Shown here: positions 43,970 to 57,500 of the stretch, in pieces | How the letters are laid out: each line of letters opens with the position of its first letter | How positions within the stretch are numbered: position 1 is the stretch's first letter | NCBI GenBank assembly: GCA_036320915.1 | Contig: JAXBDG010000004.1 | Span: 2,108,001 to 2,172,000 of the forward strand | Origin: Linnemannia elongata | Taxonomy: Eukaryota > Mortierellomycota > Mortierellomycetes > Mortierellales > Mortierellaceae | Reading direction: 5' to 3' | Length of the DNA: 64,000 bases | The notes under the pieces: model-generated | Databases searched by the model: none | What the model was told of the DNA's origin: nothing | What the model saw: only the letters and a program-made list of their open reading frames with translations | Program-made: the position numbers and the translations under genes

Positions 43970-45106
43970 GCTAGAAGAGAATCAGGACACCATACCTACA
44001 GCGATACCTTGTTTTTTTTGAAGAAATGAAGACCTACTAAACAGCCTTTTGTCGATCCAGATGTCAACAGCAGCAACAACAATAACGTGAAAAGAGCGGT
44101 CAATTGATCTGGAGACATGCCTCTAATTTTATTTGTTGATGAGGTTTCTCCGTGCAGTAATCAATTGGGGTCTGGCCAAGTATCCATGTTGATCTTTCGG
44201 AGGTCTCGGTGCAAAAGAGGCGAAGAGGTGTATGTGCGTGTGTGTGTGGATATGATATGCGAGAAAGAGGAGGAACAAGGGGACAGAAAGCTGTTCACGA
44301 TGTCAATGACGAAGAAGGTTTTTTGGGGACAACAATAAGAATGTGTTCTTGAAAAGTTTTATGCGAGAAAATGATTAATGCACTGCGCCCTTTCCACAGT
44401 CAACAACATCATGTTGACTGATGTCGTGCGCTTGAATTTCTGTCCCAGCAAGCAGGTTCTGCGCAAAGGGGTTGCGTGTGTGTCTTTCTTGGTCCCCAGG
44501 CCCTGGGATGAAAAATGCACTAAATTCAATTCATTTTTCGATCGCTTATTCCATTATGCCGAATGTGTGCACTGTGCTGTCATCGTCGGACTAAGGGATG
44601 TCTTTGACGTTTTGTTTCGATACACCACCACTCCACTCACTCACTCACTCACACTCGAGTGTTTGCTCGGCGAATGAATGAATGAACAAGAGTCGAGTGT
44701 TCCTTGATCGATCCTTCTTCTTTACTTTCATCGAACATACCCTTTTTCTACTCTTCTCTCATTCACAATCACTCCTCTGATCTCTTTCTCTTCTCTTCTC
44801 TTCTCATTGTTGCTTCCCCTTTACTCCTTTTACTCCTATCCTACCCTGCCTACTTCGACAACCTCTCGTTCTCCCCTTACAACCAATAATTCAATTCCTT
44901 CCCTGTCGTCCATCACCGTTGGCCCTCTTTGCTATTCTTCCCCCCCTCCCCCTTCCTCTTCTTCCTTCGCCGTCCCTTTGCTGAGTCCTTACGCCACTGA
45001 TTGTTGTACAATTGCAACAAAACAGCCCTCTCTACCTTCTTCATAACTAGCAGCTGCCCTTTTCGACTCTGGAACCACCTTCTCTTTTCACTTTTTACTT
45101 CGCCAG

Positions 45107-45178
45107 CACTCACCACTAATCCCTTCACAGCACTCACCACTAATCCCTTCACAGCACTCACCACTAATCCCTTCACAG
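45107..45178. repeat. 24-bp tandem repeat, three copies
   Basis: Three head-to-tail identical 24-nt units starting CACTCACCACTAATCC. The unit length is a multiple of three, but no gene model uses it. Confidence 0.9.
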
Positions 45179-45615
45179 CACTAGTACCTTCAACAAGCAC
45201 TACTACCAAACCCACAACCAGCGCCGTCCTGTATTCCTAAAGCCCAGTCGCCCCTTTCTCGTCCCCGTTCATTCATTCGCCTTCAACCACCCGCCACCAA
45301 ACATAAAATAGGAACAGCATGATCTGTACAAGGTAATGCATCCCTTTGAAGAAGACGAAATGACGGCATTGGAATGGGAAGTCATGGAAGAAGGAAGGAA
45401 GGAGAGAGAGTGTGTGAAAAACGTGGTGAAAAGGAAAACAAAGAAGGCTATGAGTGGTGGTTCGTGCCTCGTTTTGTTTGTTAGTTCGGTTGTTCGTTCT
45501 ACAAAGGTGTGTGTGTGTTTTTTTTTTTTTTTATGAAGTGATGTTTCTTCTTTAAGAGGCACACATAGTTTGGTGTCCTCTTTGTTCCCTAAAACTCAAA
45601 ACATAAAAAAGGCTA

Positions 45616-45618
<3 letters not shown>

Positions 45619-45671
<53 letters not shown>
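45619..45671. repeat. Long T homopolymer
   Basis: Uninterrupted run of about 53 T, one of the longest homopolymers in the window. Confidence 0.85.
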
Positions 45672-45672
<1 letters not shown>

Positions 45673-46618
45673 GTCCAGGTTAAATGGAAGAAAGAAAAGG
45701 CGATCGCGTTTTTTCTTTGTCATGAGTAATTCGGTAAGGTGAACAATGGTTCAAAGGAGTGGTCGCACAGGAACAACAGTGCTTCTTTTTTTTCTCTCCA
45801 CTCCGTGTGGTATGTGGAGTGGTTCAGGAGGGAGAGAGCAAGCTGTGGGCGCATAGGATAAAGAAATAATAAAAAAAAAAAAAAAAGGCGTAAGGGTGGT
45901 ACCACAACAAAAGAAAGAGAAGCGGGCGCTACGGGGTGGTAAATAAGAGGGTAAGAGAGGTGGTTGACTCGCTGACTGATTGTTTTGGCGTGTTTTTTTT
46001 TGTGTTTGTGTTAGTGGGTTGGTATGGAAAAGTGGAAGCGCAAAGTCGTGTGCAACAAACAAAAGACAAAAGACAAAAAAAGGTGAGCAGGAAAGAAAAA
46101 CAAATAGGAAATAAAAAAGACGCGAGGAAGAAGGAGAGGGGTTATAGTTTTTGTGTCTCTTCTCTTTATGAGATTGTGGTTTGTGGTGGAGAACAAAGGA
46201 GGGATGAAGTGATGAGCAGAGGGTGGTGAATGAGTGAGTGAGTGAATGAGTGAATGAGTGAATGAGTGAGTGAACGAAAGTGGTGTATGGGTGAGTGAAA
46301 GGAATGAGAGAGAGAGTGTGTGCAAAGAGATAAAAAGGAGAAGAGAGAGGGAAGAAGAGAGAGTGAGAGAGAGAGATAGGCATATGAAAATAACTATACA
46401 GAGGGAATAATAAAAACATGTGTGTTTGGGCGCACATTTGTGGATGGTTGAACCTTGTCGTTCTAAAATGAATTGCATCAAAAAAGGAAGACAGGCATGT
46501 TCACTTTGTCTTTCCACAAAAAAACATAATGCCCTGTGCCCATGACTGCAACAGCAGAGGTGGAGGGGGATGTCTCGTTCATAATTGTCTGTCTAAAGCT
46601 GACATCTTTTGAACCATG

Positions 46619-46659
<41 letters not shown>

Positions 46660-47470
46660 CCCACACTTCCCCTTAGTTTGTTAAGGCAGCTTTTTTGTTA
46701 CATTCTTCATTCTTCACTCTTATCCCCTATATCTGAGCACTCTCTTTCTTCTCCAGCACATCAGCACATGCACACACAAACACACGCACATACACATACA
46801 CTTGCACATACATAAACAAGACATTCGCATTAAGCAAAAATCATCAGCAAAAGAGAAAGAAGGGCTCTCATGTGTGTATCCATCCATCCAACAGTTAGCG
46901 TCTCGCTTCGGTTCTCTCTCCCTCCTCCTGTTTTTGCACCGTGTTCTCCATCACGTCTGTCACTGTCAGTCAGTCAGTCAGTCAACCGCTCCCTTGCTTA
47001 CTCTCTCCTCCACACTTGTCTCGTTACCACAGTCCTATACTTGCTCGATCATCACAAGCCCTTTCGCAACTTGTCACACACTCTCGTCGTCTTCTTTATC
47101 TCTCCTTTATTCTTCTCCCTTCTTCTTCTTCTTCTTCTTCTTTACACCCTCTTTTTTCGTCTTCTTTCCTCTTCCCTTTTTTCTTTTCTTCTTCGTCTGC
47201 TCCGCGCCCTTTTCCTCTCTACCCCATCCCTTCCTCTCATTCCTCTTCTTCCTTACTCACCCCTCTCCACCCCCATTGCTGTCGCTGTGCCAATAATAGC
47301 ACACACTCTCTCTCTGATATTCATATTATTATTACCTATTCTTTTTTTGCTCAGGGACATTCTCCTCTCTCCATTTGCACCGACCATCCAACCCTACTCA
47401 ACCAACCAAACTAATCCCTTCATCCACTCCTCTTCCCATTCAAACATTCTCATTCTACACAACTGCTGCA

Positions 47471-48517
47471 ATGTCATCCACCACTTCATCCTCTATTACG
47501 ACCCCTCCCTCAACTCGCGCTCGGTCTCGCTCTCGTGCTGGCTCTGTCTCCGCACCCGCCAACGGTCTCGCACCTTCCTCGCCCGCTCCTCCTGTCCCCG
47601 CACCCAACGCAACTCACTCCTCCTTCATCCCCACCAGGTACATCAAGCATGCCTCCCTCATCAACAACTGCTACCCATCTCGCCCAGACGAAAAGGGACC
47701 AAAGTCCAGTGAACTCTCCTACCTCGTCTTCTACGCCACCTCTAAACCCGCAAAGTTGACCAAGGTCGGCAACTTTATTGAGCGAAGAGTCGCCCGTGAT
47801 CACCGCAAGAAGCGTCTCTCGTAAGTTCATTTTTTTCCTTTTTCGCGCCCCATGTTCGGAAAGAGTAATAGAAAACAAGGGCTATACATGCTCAAAGTAT
47901 ACCTCTCTCTCCTGCTCTTTCTTTTGTTCTCAGGGACGTTCACTGCTCGTTGGAGATCATCAAGTCGCTTCTTCAGTCGAGCAAGGCACATTTGAATATC
48001 TTTTCCAAGAACGTTGTCAGCATCCTCGACACTCTTCTGGTCGACCTCTCGGACTTGGATGTTGTTCGTCACTGCCAAAACGTCTTCACCGTCTTCTGCA
48101 GCGCTCACGATGGATCAACTCTCGGTGTCGACAGCGACTTTAGAACACTCTATGACCGTGTTGTCGCCCGCTTCGCTTCGATTGCCATCCTCAAGGGAGA
48201 GAACAGCAACCGGTAGGTGTCTTCATCTCAACGGCACATGAGACACAATGACACGGGCAGAGTATACACATACGACCATTTGTACTTTCTCACCAGTATC
48301 ACCACATGGAGCAGACGTGGACTACAATTCAACGGCCTTGTCTTTCTAATTGTGCACATGGATACAAAGCATATGTCAATCACTTGGAAATGGCAACAAA
48401 TAGAGGAAAAAAAAAAAAGAGAGTCGATCGCTCGCTCACTTGTGATAGTTTGACAAGCTTCCGGGCAAAGAACAATTGCCAATACGATAGAGTTGAACAT
48501 GATCTTGTGGCTCACCA

Positions 48518-48548
<31 letters not shown>

Positions 48549-50928
48549 CGGTCGATTTCGCCCCATATTTTTTTTATCTTTCATCCTCCTAGCTTCAAGA
48601 TGATTGGCCTGAGAGCATTGGAGGGCGTCGTCTCTTCCAAGGCCCTGTATGCCTGCGACCACAAGGCCCAGCTGAACCTGGTCCTGCCCGCCATCCTCGA
48701 CTGCCTCATCGACTCCAAGAACGGTGTCCAGATTGCATTGAACAGCACCCCTGAATCTCCTGCTGACCAGTCGATCCGCCGATCTGTGTCGATACATGTT
48801 GCCGTCCACCCCGACAATGTCGTCTCGGACGATGATGTGACCGCCGAGGCCGTTCGCTGTCTCCGTGCTCTCTTCAAGGCCCCCAACGGCAGCAATGTTA
48901 AACTCGCCCTCGGGCCCACCTTCACTTACCTGGACGAGCACAGCCGTTGGTGGCCTTCGACCTTTGGCGTTGGAATCATCAAGGCCATCGTCATTTCCAT
49001 CATGCCCCAATACCGTTATATGGTCGTCAACGAGTTGACTACTCGCATCGACGGCGTCGACTCCACCACCCCCGACCTCACCCTTCGCCTACAGAAGAAG
49101 GCCACCCTGATTGCTGCTCTCGAGGCCATTCTTGTGTCGCCCATATCATTGATCGGAATGCCTGTTCTCGAGGTCCTCCAGTCTTTGCTGGTTACTCTTA
49201 CAAAGTCCTTGTCGGCTTCTTCCTCTTTGACCAAGGAGGGCGAGGCCAGCCAATTGCTGTCACTGGAGGCTGTCATCCAGGATGGATTGATCAAGAGCGT
49301 TGGTAAGTTTTTTTTTTGTTTATCTTTCCCTTTGCATTCAGGGATCAAAGCGCGAAACGATGAATATTCAAATTAATAACCCCTGTTATTATTATTCAAT
49401 GTTTATAGGCGGTCTTGCTACTCACATCTACTACTCCAACCAAGTCCCTCACATCATCTCGCACATCATTGGCAAGCTCTCCTTCAAGCTTGGAGCCATC
49501 CCCAAGCCTGCAACCATCGAGGATGTTCCCACCGTTGAGTACCGCGAGACATTGTTGAAGTGTCTCCAGGCCGTCATCAAGACCAGCAAGGACAATGGAC
49601 GTCAGGAAGCCAGTTTCCACGCTGCCGAGATTTCGTCCGACCTTCTCACCCCTTGCCTCGGACTTTTGTTGGATGAGAACGTCGAGATCAGAACCTCCTT
49701 TGCTCAAGTCCTTGTCACCTTCTTGGTCGCCGAGGACGAGAGCCTCCACGCAAGCGCCGGATCGTTGATTATGACCTCACCTATTCCATCTACCTCGGGC
49801 GACCTCTACTTCCGTGCCGCTGCTCACCAGACCTTGCATGCCTATGCCAGCTCTTCCTCGTTGACCCCCAAGGACTTGGTCGCCATTTATGGAATGCTCA
49901 AGGCTCTCTTTGCCCACTTCCAGGACGACGAGTTCATCAGGGTTGTTCCCATGTTGTTCTCCCTTCAGGATGCCTGCCTCCAGGCTCCCTCAGAGGCCGA
50001 GAACCAGGATGGCTTTGCGGTGCCCCGCAAGCGTGCTGTTGCAGCTGCCATTGTCGCCTATTTTCAGATGGCTGTCGACACCTATGGTATGGCCGAGCCC
50101 CGGGAGTACCTCGAGAACATCAAAACCTCCCGTGAGCACGAGTCGCAGTGGGTTCCCATCCAGTATGCGACTATTGAGGAGTCCCTTGCCCAGACCACTG
50201 AGGCCACGTGGGAGACCCCCTCGGAACCCCTGAGCCCCGTGTTGACTCACCCTCTTGCACGTGAGCACTTGGTGACTCTCTTGACGACTGTCTCGGATCG
50301 TTTCCGAGCTGGAGCCGACCGGTTCGGACTCATCTACAACCCTGAAAGCCAGTCGACGCTCTTGGCCGCCAACGGCAACCGCGATTTTGGCAGCGGTGTG
50401 TTCTTGTCGACTAGCACGTTGAACGGTGCCCCTGGCTCGTTGTTGGGTCACAAGGTGGAGCGCAGCATGGATAGCCGGATTCGTATCTCGCGTCACCTTG
50501 AGGACTGGGCTTTGCCCAAGATCTTCCCCCAGACCTCAACCTCTTCAAGCGATCTGTCGATAACCGAGGAGGTATCAGAGTCGATTACGACACGCGATGG
50601 TAGTCTCTCTGGAGGCGTGCTGACGTTGAATGGCAGCAGCTTGACGCTTAAGAAGATTGGAGTGGATAACTTGAAGGCAGCGTTAGTTGCTGCTCATCAG
50701 GCAGCGGACGCATCCATTGGTAGCGCGGCGGGACAGAAGGTGTACCCTCTTTCGATCCATACACAGACACTCCGCAAGCAGCATGGAGCAACAGCATCGA
50801 CCATGTCAACGACCTCGAACCTGGCCTCGTCTCGCCCTGATTTGGCCGATCTTTTGAATACTATTCAGGTCAACGGGGTTTCGCCTTCGAGTGGATCCCG
50901 TCTGTCGTTGGTCGTTCCCCCCTATTGA
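47471..50928 (+). CDS. EFR3: EFR3-like plasma-membrane scaffold for PI 4-kinase
   Basis: EFR3 anchors the Stt4/PI4KIIIalpha-Ypp1/TTC7 complex at the plasma membrane to make PI4P. Exons: 47471-47820, 47934-48212, 48593-49302, 49409-50928; 952 aa. After a ~50-residue disordered Ser/Pro/Arg extension comes the conserved N-terminal block KHASLINNCYPSRPDEKGPK, then SSELSYLVFYATSKPAKLTK, with the Cys and basic residues used for membrane attachment in the family. Next are LEIIKSLLQSSKAHLNIFSK, VVRHCQNVFTVFC and the HEAT/ARM-like helical body (FKMIGLRALEGVVSSKAL, HIYYSNQVPHIISHIIGKL). The C-terminal ~200 residues are Ser/Thr-rich and disordered. The upstream region is unusually long and repeat-rich. 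Confidence 0.88.
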
Positions 50929-53900
50929 TTTTTTTTCTAGTTGACCCCCCTTTTTTGATTCTTTTATCGTCATTCCCGTGTAGAGCCTTTCAATACCATT
51001 TGCACACTATTCCATATCCCCTTCCTTTATGTCGCATGGTCCTCTTCGTTTCCATTCTCTCTTTATTTTTTATTTATTTTTTTTACCTTGCGCATTGGAC
51101 GCAGGGAGATTAGCAATGAACACCAATCAATAGTTATGCAAACAAGTTACTCACCAAAAAAGCAATAGTAATAATATCGTCGATGAATAATAAAAACCGT
51201 AGGGGCGATATGCTTCTAGTTATACCATTTTTCATTTGAAGCTTATGAAACGATCGTCGATCGCCATTGAATACTGTATAGATGAATAGAGAGATGAATG
51301 TTGATGCAGCACAGCACAAAAAAATAAAAAAAATAACAGAGGTGAGAACTGAAAACGTCTTTTGTCCCAGGTGGCATAAGGATCTTTGACATGAACTGAG
51401 ATGATTTCGATTGATTCGATTCGTCGCCCCCGAGTCATTAATGAATAAAAAAAAAATAATAACAAACGACGATCGCTGATTGGCTGGTGATCCCGTCAAT
51501 TGAAATCATGAGCTGTCTCCTTTTTTTTTTTTTTTTTTTTTTTTGGCTTGTTCGCTTCGCACTTGCGGTATTTTATATTTCTTTATGTTGCCAAGTCACT
51601 CTTTACTCTTGCTCTTTCTTTTTTCCTTTCTTTCTCTTTCTTTTACTTTACTCCCAACTCACTCACTCAATCCTCCCTTCTTTTCCCACTCACTCACTTT
51701 TCACAGTTCAAGAAGACCCTTTGTTCCTCAATTGAATACTCGGCAGAAAAAGGTGAACGAAACATGATTAACATACACACTGAGATGAGATACACATAGA
51801 TACACACTCTCTCTCTAACACAGACACACACACACACACACCCACACACCCACACACAGGGAGAGAGAACATCGAAGGTCTCCTCCTTCCCTCTCCTCAC
51901 TCTACTCTACTCTATTCTATCCTTTACACAATCCCCTCTCCTCTCCTCCTACTCCTCCTCTCTTTACAAACAAAAGCAACAACAAAGTATACAATTCACA
52001 CACACATAAACACTCTCACACAACAACAACAACGTACAATACACACAGCACACAACAACTCTTTTTCTTTTACTCGCCCATCATATTCAAACAAAACAAG
52101 CCCTTATTATTCTTTTATTATACAATACTTCACTCCTCCTCTCCAACAACTACAACTACCATACCTACCATACCAACAACAGCTACCCCGGCAACACGGA
52201 ATAACGCTCTGGCTGGTGGTTCCTACTCCCTCGCAACCCCCTCCCCTTCTACATCGTTGACGTGTTCACTCACCCCCTCCCTTTCCCTCTCTCAACCTCA
52301 TTCTCACTCACCCATCTAAAGCAACAACAGCAACAATAACAAAACAGCGGAACCATATAAAGGGAATCAACAATCCCTCTTGGCTCATCACTCAAGTGGG
52401 AGCACTCCACTCTTTTAAAACGTAATGGAACTACACCGTCCTCTATACACTGGGTACATATCAAGAGTGGTGTAGTGTGCTGTGTATGTGTATGTTATAT
52501 GTGTGAATAAGAAAGGCCGACAGACAGAGTGGACTGGCACGTAGACCTGGCTGTCCTTTTTTTTTTTTCTTTCGCCATTGCAAGACATGGTCGACTCTTG
52601 CTCTTCCTTGCTCACTCTCCTTGTCTCATCACTCCTTCACACGGTTGACTCCCTTCCTCACACCTCACCTCCTTCCCCCCCAACACACTCAATACACAAC
52701 GGCGACCCCACCAGACATTTTCTTTTATTTTATTTGAGAAAAAGGGTCAAACTGAGACGGAAGCATCGTTGTTTTGAGGGGGGGACCCAGTAAGGTCACG
52801 ACCTGCTGCGACCTTCATTGTATTGACACCACAGTCAACACTTGGCAACGAAAAAGGATAAAAACGAAGGAAGAGGCGACTTTTAGCGTGTCGATGCTTG
52901 TTGTTGTAGACACCTTTTATTCTCGTTCAACTACAACAGGCCAACCAGCCGACTTTAATAGATTGTGTTGTTTGTTGAAAGCATCGGTTGCTTGCTTCCT
53001 TTCTTTCTTTTTTTTCTTCTTCTTCCTTGTCTTTTACTCCTTTCCCTTCTATCTCCTCTCCTTGCCTTTTCTAATTGTTTCTTTTTATAAACATTTGCTT
53101 TTGCGCCCAACGAGCATTTTTTTTTTCTTTGGCTGAGCGAACATCGTTCATCCGAAAGCCCTCTCCTTTTTTTTTGTTCTTTTATTGCTCTTTCATTTTT
53201 TTGTTCTCGTTTGCTTTCGGACCTGGTGTAATCGCGTCTTCCTTTGTTATCAGCAGCGTGTAATGATTGTCTTCACCCTGTTGTTGTTTTGCTGTCATTG
53301 GTTTCGTCGGCGATGTTGTTTTCTTCTGGAATAGGAGTGCGGGACTGAAGGAAAGAGTAAAAGAATAGTTCGTTCAAAGGTTGTAGTTGAATAGAAAAGA
53401 AAGCAAGAAAAGCAAAATGTTGGCGACTGAACAATTGAAGGAATTGAATAGTAGGTTGAGGAGGGAACTGTTTCAATTCTGATTTAACGGTCACACACCG
53501 ACACCGTATTCTTTGTCTCCCAGTCCAGTCGGGCGCCACTCGCTTGCTTGCCGCCCCTCCTCTCTCATCCCCTTCCCCCCCCTGGTTGCCATCGCTTACT
53601 CCCTTCGCATCCTACCCAACCCTACCTTGTCTCCTACTCTTCTCTTCTCTTCAGTACCCTGTTGCCCATTGCCATCTCTCTTCCTAACATAACACAACCA
53701 TTCGTCGTCTTGGCTATATTTTTTGCTCAATAGAGTGACAGAGACAGAGAGCCGACTCATCGAAAGGATCTACAAAGGAACCTCGCTCAACGAACGACGA
53801 ATATAAAGGAAGAACAAAACAAAGAGCAGGTACTGAAAGTCAACACATCAAAGGATCTTCTCAACAACAGCTTTCGGAAAGCCGACAATTATTATTTTTA

Positions 53901-54532
53901 TTTTTATTTTTAGTTCGCTCTCTTCGCGGCATGGTCTTGGGTCATCAACTACATACTGCAGACGTCACCCTTTTTCTTTTGATTGATTTCTCGACACTTC
54001 TTTCGACAGCTATATAGCGTGGGGTGATGAGGATGAGCGTGATGAGTATTTTGCCTGTTGTTATTTTCCCATGGTTGACATTTTTGTGTGTTGAGGACGG
54101 TAGAACGGATTTGCTCTTTTGACACACTTCCTTCAAGCAACAGAGTATTCAGAGTGTCGCTCGATTGTATTGCTCCGCAGGTGTTGTTAGCATCCAGCGT
54201 ATCTCCCTTTTTTTTAAAAACTCTCTGTTCTGGTCTTTTTCGCTTCCTTTTTTTTTTTTTTTTTTTTTTTGAAACTCTATCGACACGTGTTTTATTTTAT
54301 TTTGGGGATTCGACGTTTGTTGTCGCAATGTGGAAGATCGTATTCAAAAGAAAAACAAAGAACTGACGCGTGTTATTTCTATTCTTGTTTGTTTGTCTGT
54401 TTGTTTGTTACAATAGCGTTTCTATACATTTGGAAGGCGAGCTCAAAACCCTCTCTCTCTCACCTCACCTCACCACAACTGCTACGACGCGACTAGCGAC
54501 GAGTTACCAAAGGAACGAATCATCTCTCTAGA
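50929..54532. other. Long gene-poor region upstream of the HMG-box gene
   Basis: About 3.6 kb, no gene supported. Plus strand pyrimidine/CA-rich with CACA microsatellites (about 51826-51858), T runs and CAACAA leader repeats (about 52018-52035). It probably contains the promoter and a long 5' UTR of the Gln-rich regulator. Confidence 0.5.
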
Positions 54533-57500
54533 ATGTCGTATCACGGACACAACCAGCACGGACAGTTCCCCGGATCCGCTGCTCGGGCGTTCCCCCAACA
54601 CCCGCAGGCCAGCAACAGCCAGATCCCCGGACTCGCCCAAAACCACAGTGCTCAGCAACAACAGCAACAGCAACAACAGCAGCAACAGCAGCACCCCCAA
54701 CCTCAGTATGCAACGCATCTCCAGCAGCACCACAACCCAAATAGCAACAATTTCAGTCTCCCATTGACAGCCAGCGGCTACAAACTTGACACTCCTCGGG
54801 ACGCGAGGCAAGGCACTGGTCTGCAAGGAGGCTACAACAGTATGTCTAATGGCGGCTGGCATAGCTCCACTGACATGACAGGATTCGGCCAAACGCACCC
54901 TAGCAGTCAACTGTCGCACATGTTGACCCAATCCCATCACCCAACGTCGCAGGCGTCGCTTTCTTTATCGCAGCAGTACTCCCAACCGCAACAACAGCAG
55001 CAACAACCTCAACAGCAACCTCCGCATCAGCAACCGCAGCAACATCAGCAGCAACCGGCATTCCTCTTTCCAACTCACAGTCAATCGCCTACCCATGTTC
55101 GCGTACGTGCTACGTTTTTAATCATATCTTGGCCGCCGCGCTAATCAAATGAAACCGAACATAGCAAAAAGTCTTACTGTTTGCCTTTTCTGCCAATCTA
55201 TTCTCTATAGGCACAACAAACTCAAGCACAGCAGATCCAGCAACAGCAGCAACAACAGCAGCAGCAACAACAGCCTCAGCAGGCTCAGCAGGCTCAGCAG
55301 CAACAGCAACAGCCCCCGTACAACAGCCACCACTCGTCACAGCAGGGCTCACACCACTTCTCATCTGCCATGGTGTCGCCAGCCTCGCAAATGTCGCGCC
55401 AGCAACAGCCTTCTCAGCAAAGCATGGTGGGATCAGGACTCAAGACACCCACCTCAACCTCACTCGGTGGTGTCGGCTCGGTAGGTCGAGGATACCTCGA
55501 CACGCTCTCGACTGGACCCAACACGCCTACGTTTGCTGGTACAAATAACAGCTTCTCAATGACCAACATGCCGAACCTCAGAAATGCTTACGGCGCAGAG
55601 GATGAGGTCACCAACTTTACAAAGGTACTTTCATTCATCGCCTGCCAATCTGGTTCGCAGACAAGGAAGGAGAACCAGGATAAATTTTTAACGATTGTTT
55701 TTTTTATAAACTGTTTTCGTTTGGTATTGTGTAGGGAGGAAATCTGATTTCTAGCGATGACAGTCCTCTCGATGTTTACCCCCCGCTGAATGGAGCTCCT
55801 CAGAGTAACCAGGTCCCAGCCGCTAATAGATACCAGCCCGCCAGGCCTAGTAGTAATCCAGTGACACCAGGACGTTTGCCACACGACATGCGGTCAGGAC
55901 CCAGCGGACATGTGTTCAACAGCAATAGCAGCAATAGTAACCCAACGACATTGTCTCAGAACCAGCCCCTGCCATCGTATGATCAACGGACAGCAACTCC
56001 AGCAATGAGTCTCAAGGGCGATGTGATGATTGGAGGAGGAGTTACACCCAACAGTGCTCAGCATCAACCACAATCTTCTCGCCACCTGAACCAGCCTTTG
56101 CCTCAGTCCCCGTACTCGTACCACTCGACCCAACAGTCGCCACAACAGCCCTACCCATCCCCTCATACATCGATTCTCCCCCAGCCCCAGCATCAGCATC
56201 CTCACCAGCAGAATACCCCTCCCGGACAATCTGCTATAACCCCTAAGGAGTCTCCTCAGCTCCCAGCTCCCAAGGTTGTGGCAGTGGAGCCTGAGCCCAA
56301 GAAGAAGCAGCCAAAAGCTCCCAAAGCTGCTACTGGCACCAAGAAGGCTGCACAGGGTAAGAAGAATTCCAAGGCGCACCTGGAGACCATTCCTTCTCCA
56401 GACACGGGACGAGCGGAAACAGGACCATCGCATCCTATGCCTTCGCCCTACAGCAATGTGAATTCATCCGTATCCAATCATAACCGGATGTACAGCAACT
56501 CGTTGACGCCCGCCACGCTTGCACAGCATCAGCAGCAGTACCCAAGTTTCCAGCAGCAACACCAGCCCTCGCCTCCTCATTTGATGCAAGGCTCGCTTCA
56601 GCAGCAACAACAGCAGCATCAACAACAGCAAGTCCAGCATCAGCAGCAACAGGTCCAGCAGCAACAGGTTCAGCATCAACAGCAACAACAACAACAGGCT
56701 CAGCAGCATTCGCAACACCTGCAGCACCAGGCTCATCAACAACAGCATCCGGCCCATCAGCCTCACTCACAGCAGGCCCAGCAACAAGTGCCGCCACACT
56801 TGCAGCATCAGCCAGCCCCTCAGCATTCAGCGCACCAACAACAACAACAGCCACCACAGCAGCAGCAACAACATCAGCAGCAGCAGCCACCGCAGGTCCA
56901 GGCACATCAGCAGCAGCAGGCTCAGCAGCAACAGCAAGTCCAACAGCAGCATCAACAGCAGCAGCAGGTTCAGCAGCAGCAGCAACAACAACAACAGGCA
57001 TTGAGACACCAAAGAAATGAAAGCTTCGACACGAATGCTAGATCGATGGTTCAGCCTGTCAGCGTACCTCCTACGCCTCCTGTCCCTGTCCCTGTCCCTG
57101 AACCCACGCCAGAGAAACCCAAGGGCAAGGGCCGTGGCCGGAAAAAGAAGGTCGTTGAGGCGCCACCTGCTGCATCTGCGCCTGCGCCTACACCACCCGT
57201 CCCTCCTGCGCCGGCTCCTATCCCTCCGCCTGCGGCACCAGCTCCCACTCCTATGACTCGACCCACTGTGATGCCAGCTCTACCTCAAACATCCTCGGCA
57301 CCCAAGATGACCAAAGCGCAGGCATTGCAGCAGCGCCAACAGGAGCAAGCACAGGCGCAACAACAGCAACAGCAATTGCAGCAACAGCAATTGCATCAAC
57401 AACAGCAGATGCAAATGCAACAGCTTCAGTTGCAACAACAACAGCAACAGCAGCAACAACAGGCTTTGCAACAGCAGCAACAACAGGCAAAAGCTCTGCA

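Larger units (their letters stand above)
43970..47470. other. Long gene-poor region upstream of EFR3
   Basis: About 3.5 kb. No gene supported. It is rich in repeats: a 24-bp unit (CACTCACCACTAATCCCTTC plus ACAG) repeated three times at 45107-45178, a T run of about 53 nt (45619-45671), GAATGAGTGAGT-type repeats (46226-46275), and a CT microsatellite (46619-46655). It is probably the long regulatory or leader region of EFR3. Confidence 0.55.

Noticed and set aside
45107..45178. Tandem repeat as a CRISPR-like array
   Set aside because: Units are directly adjacent with no unique spacers, and the genome is eukaryotic.
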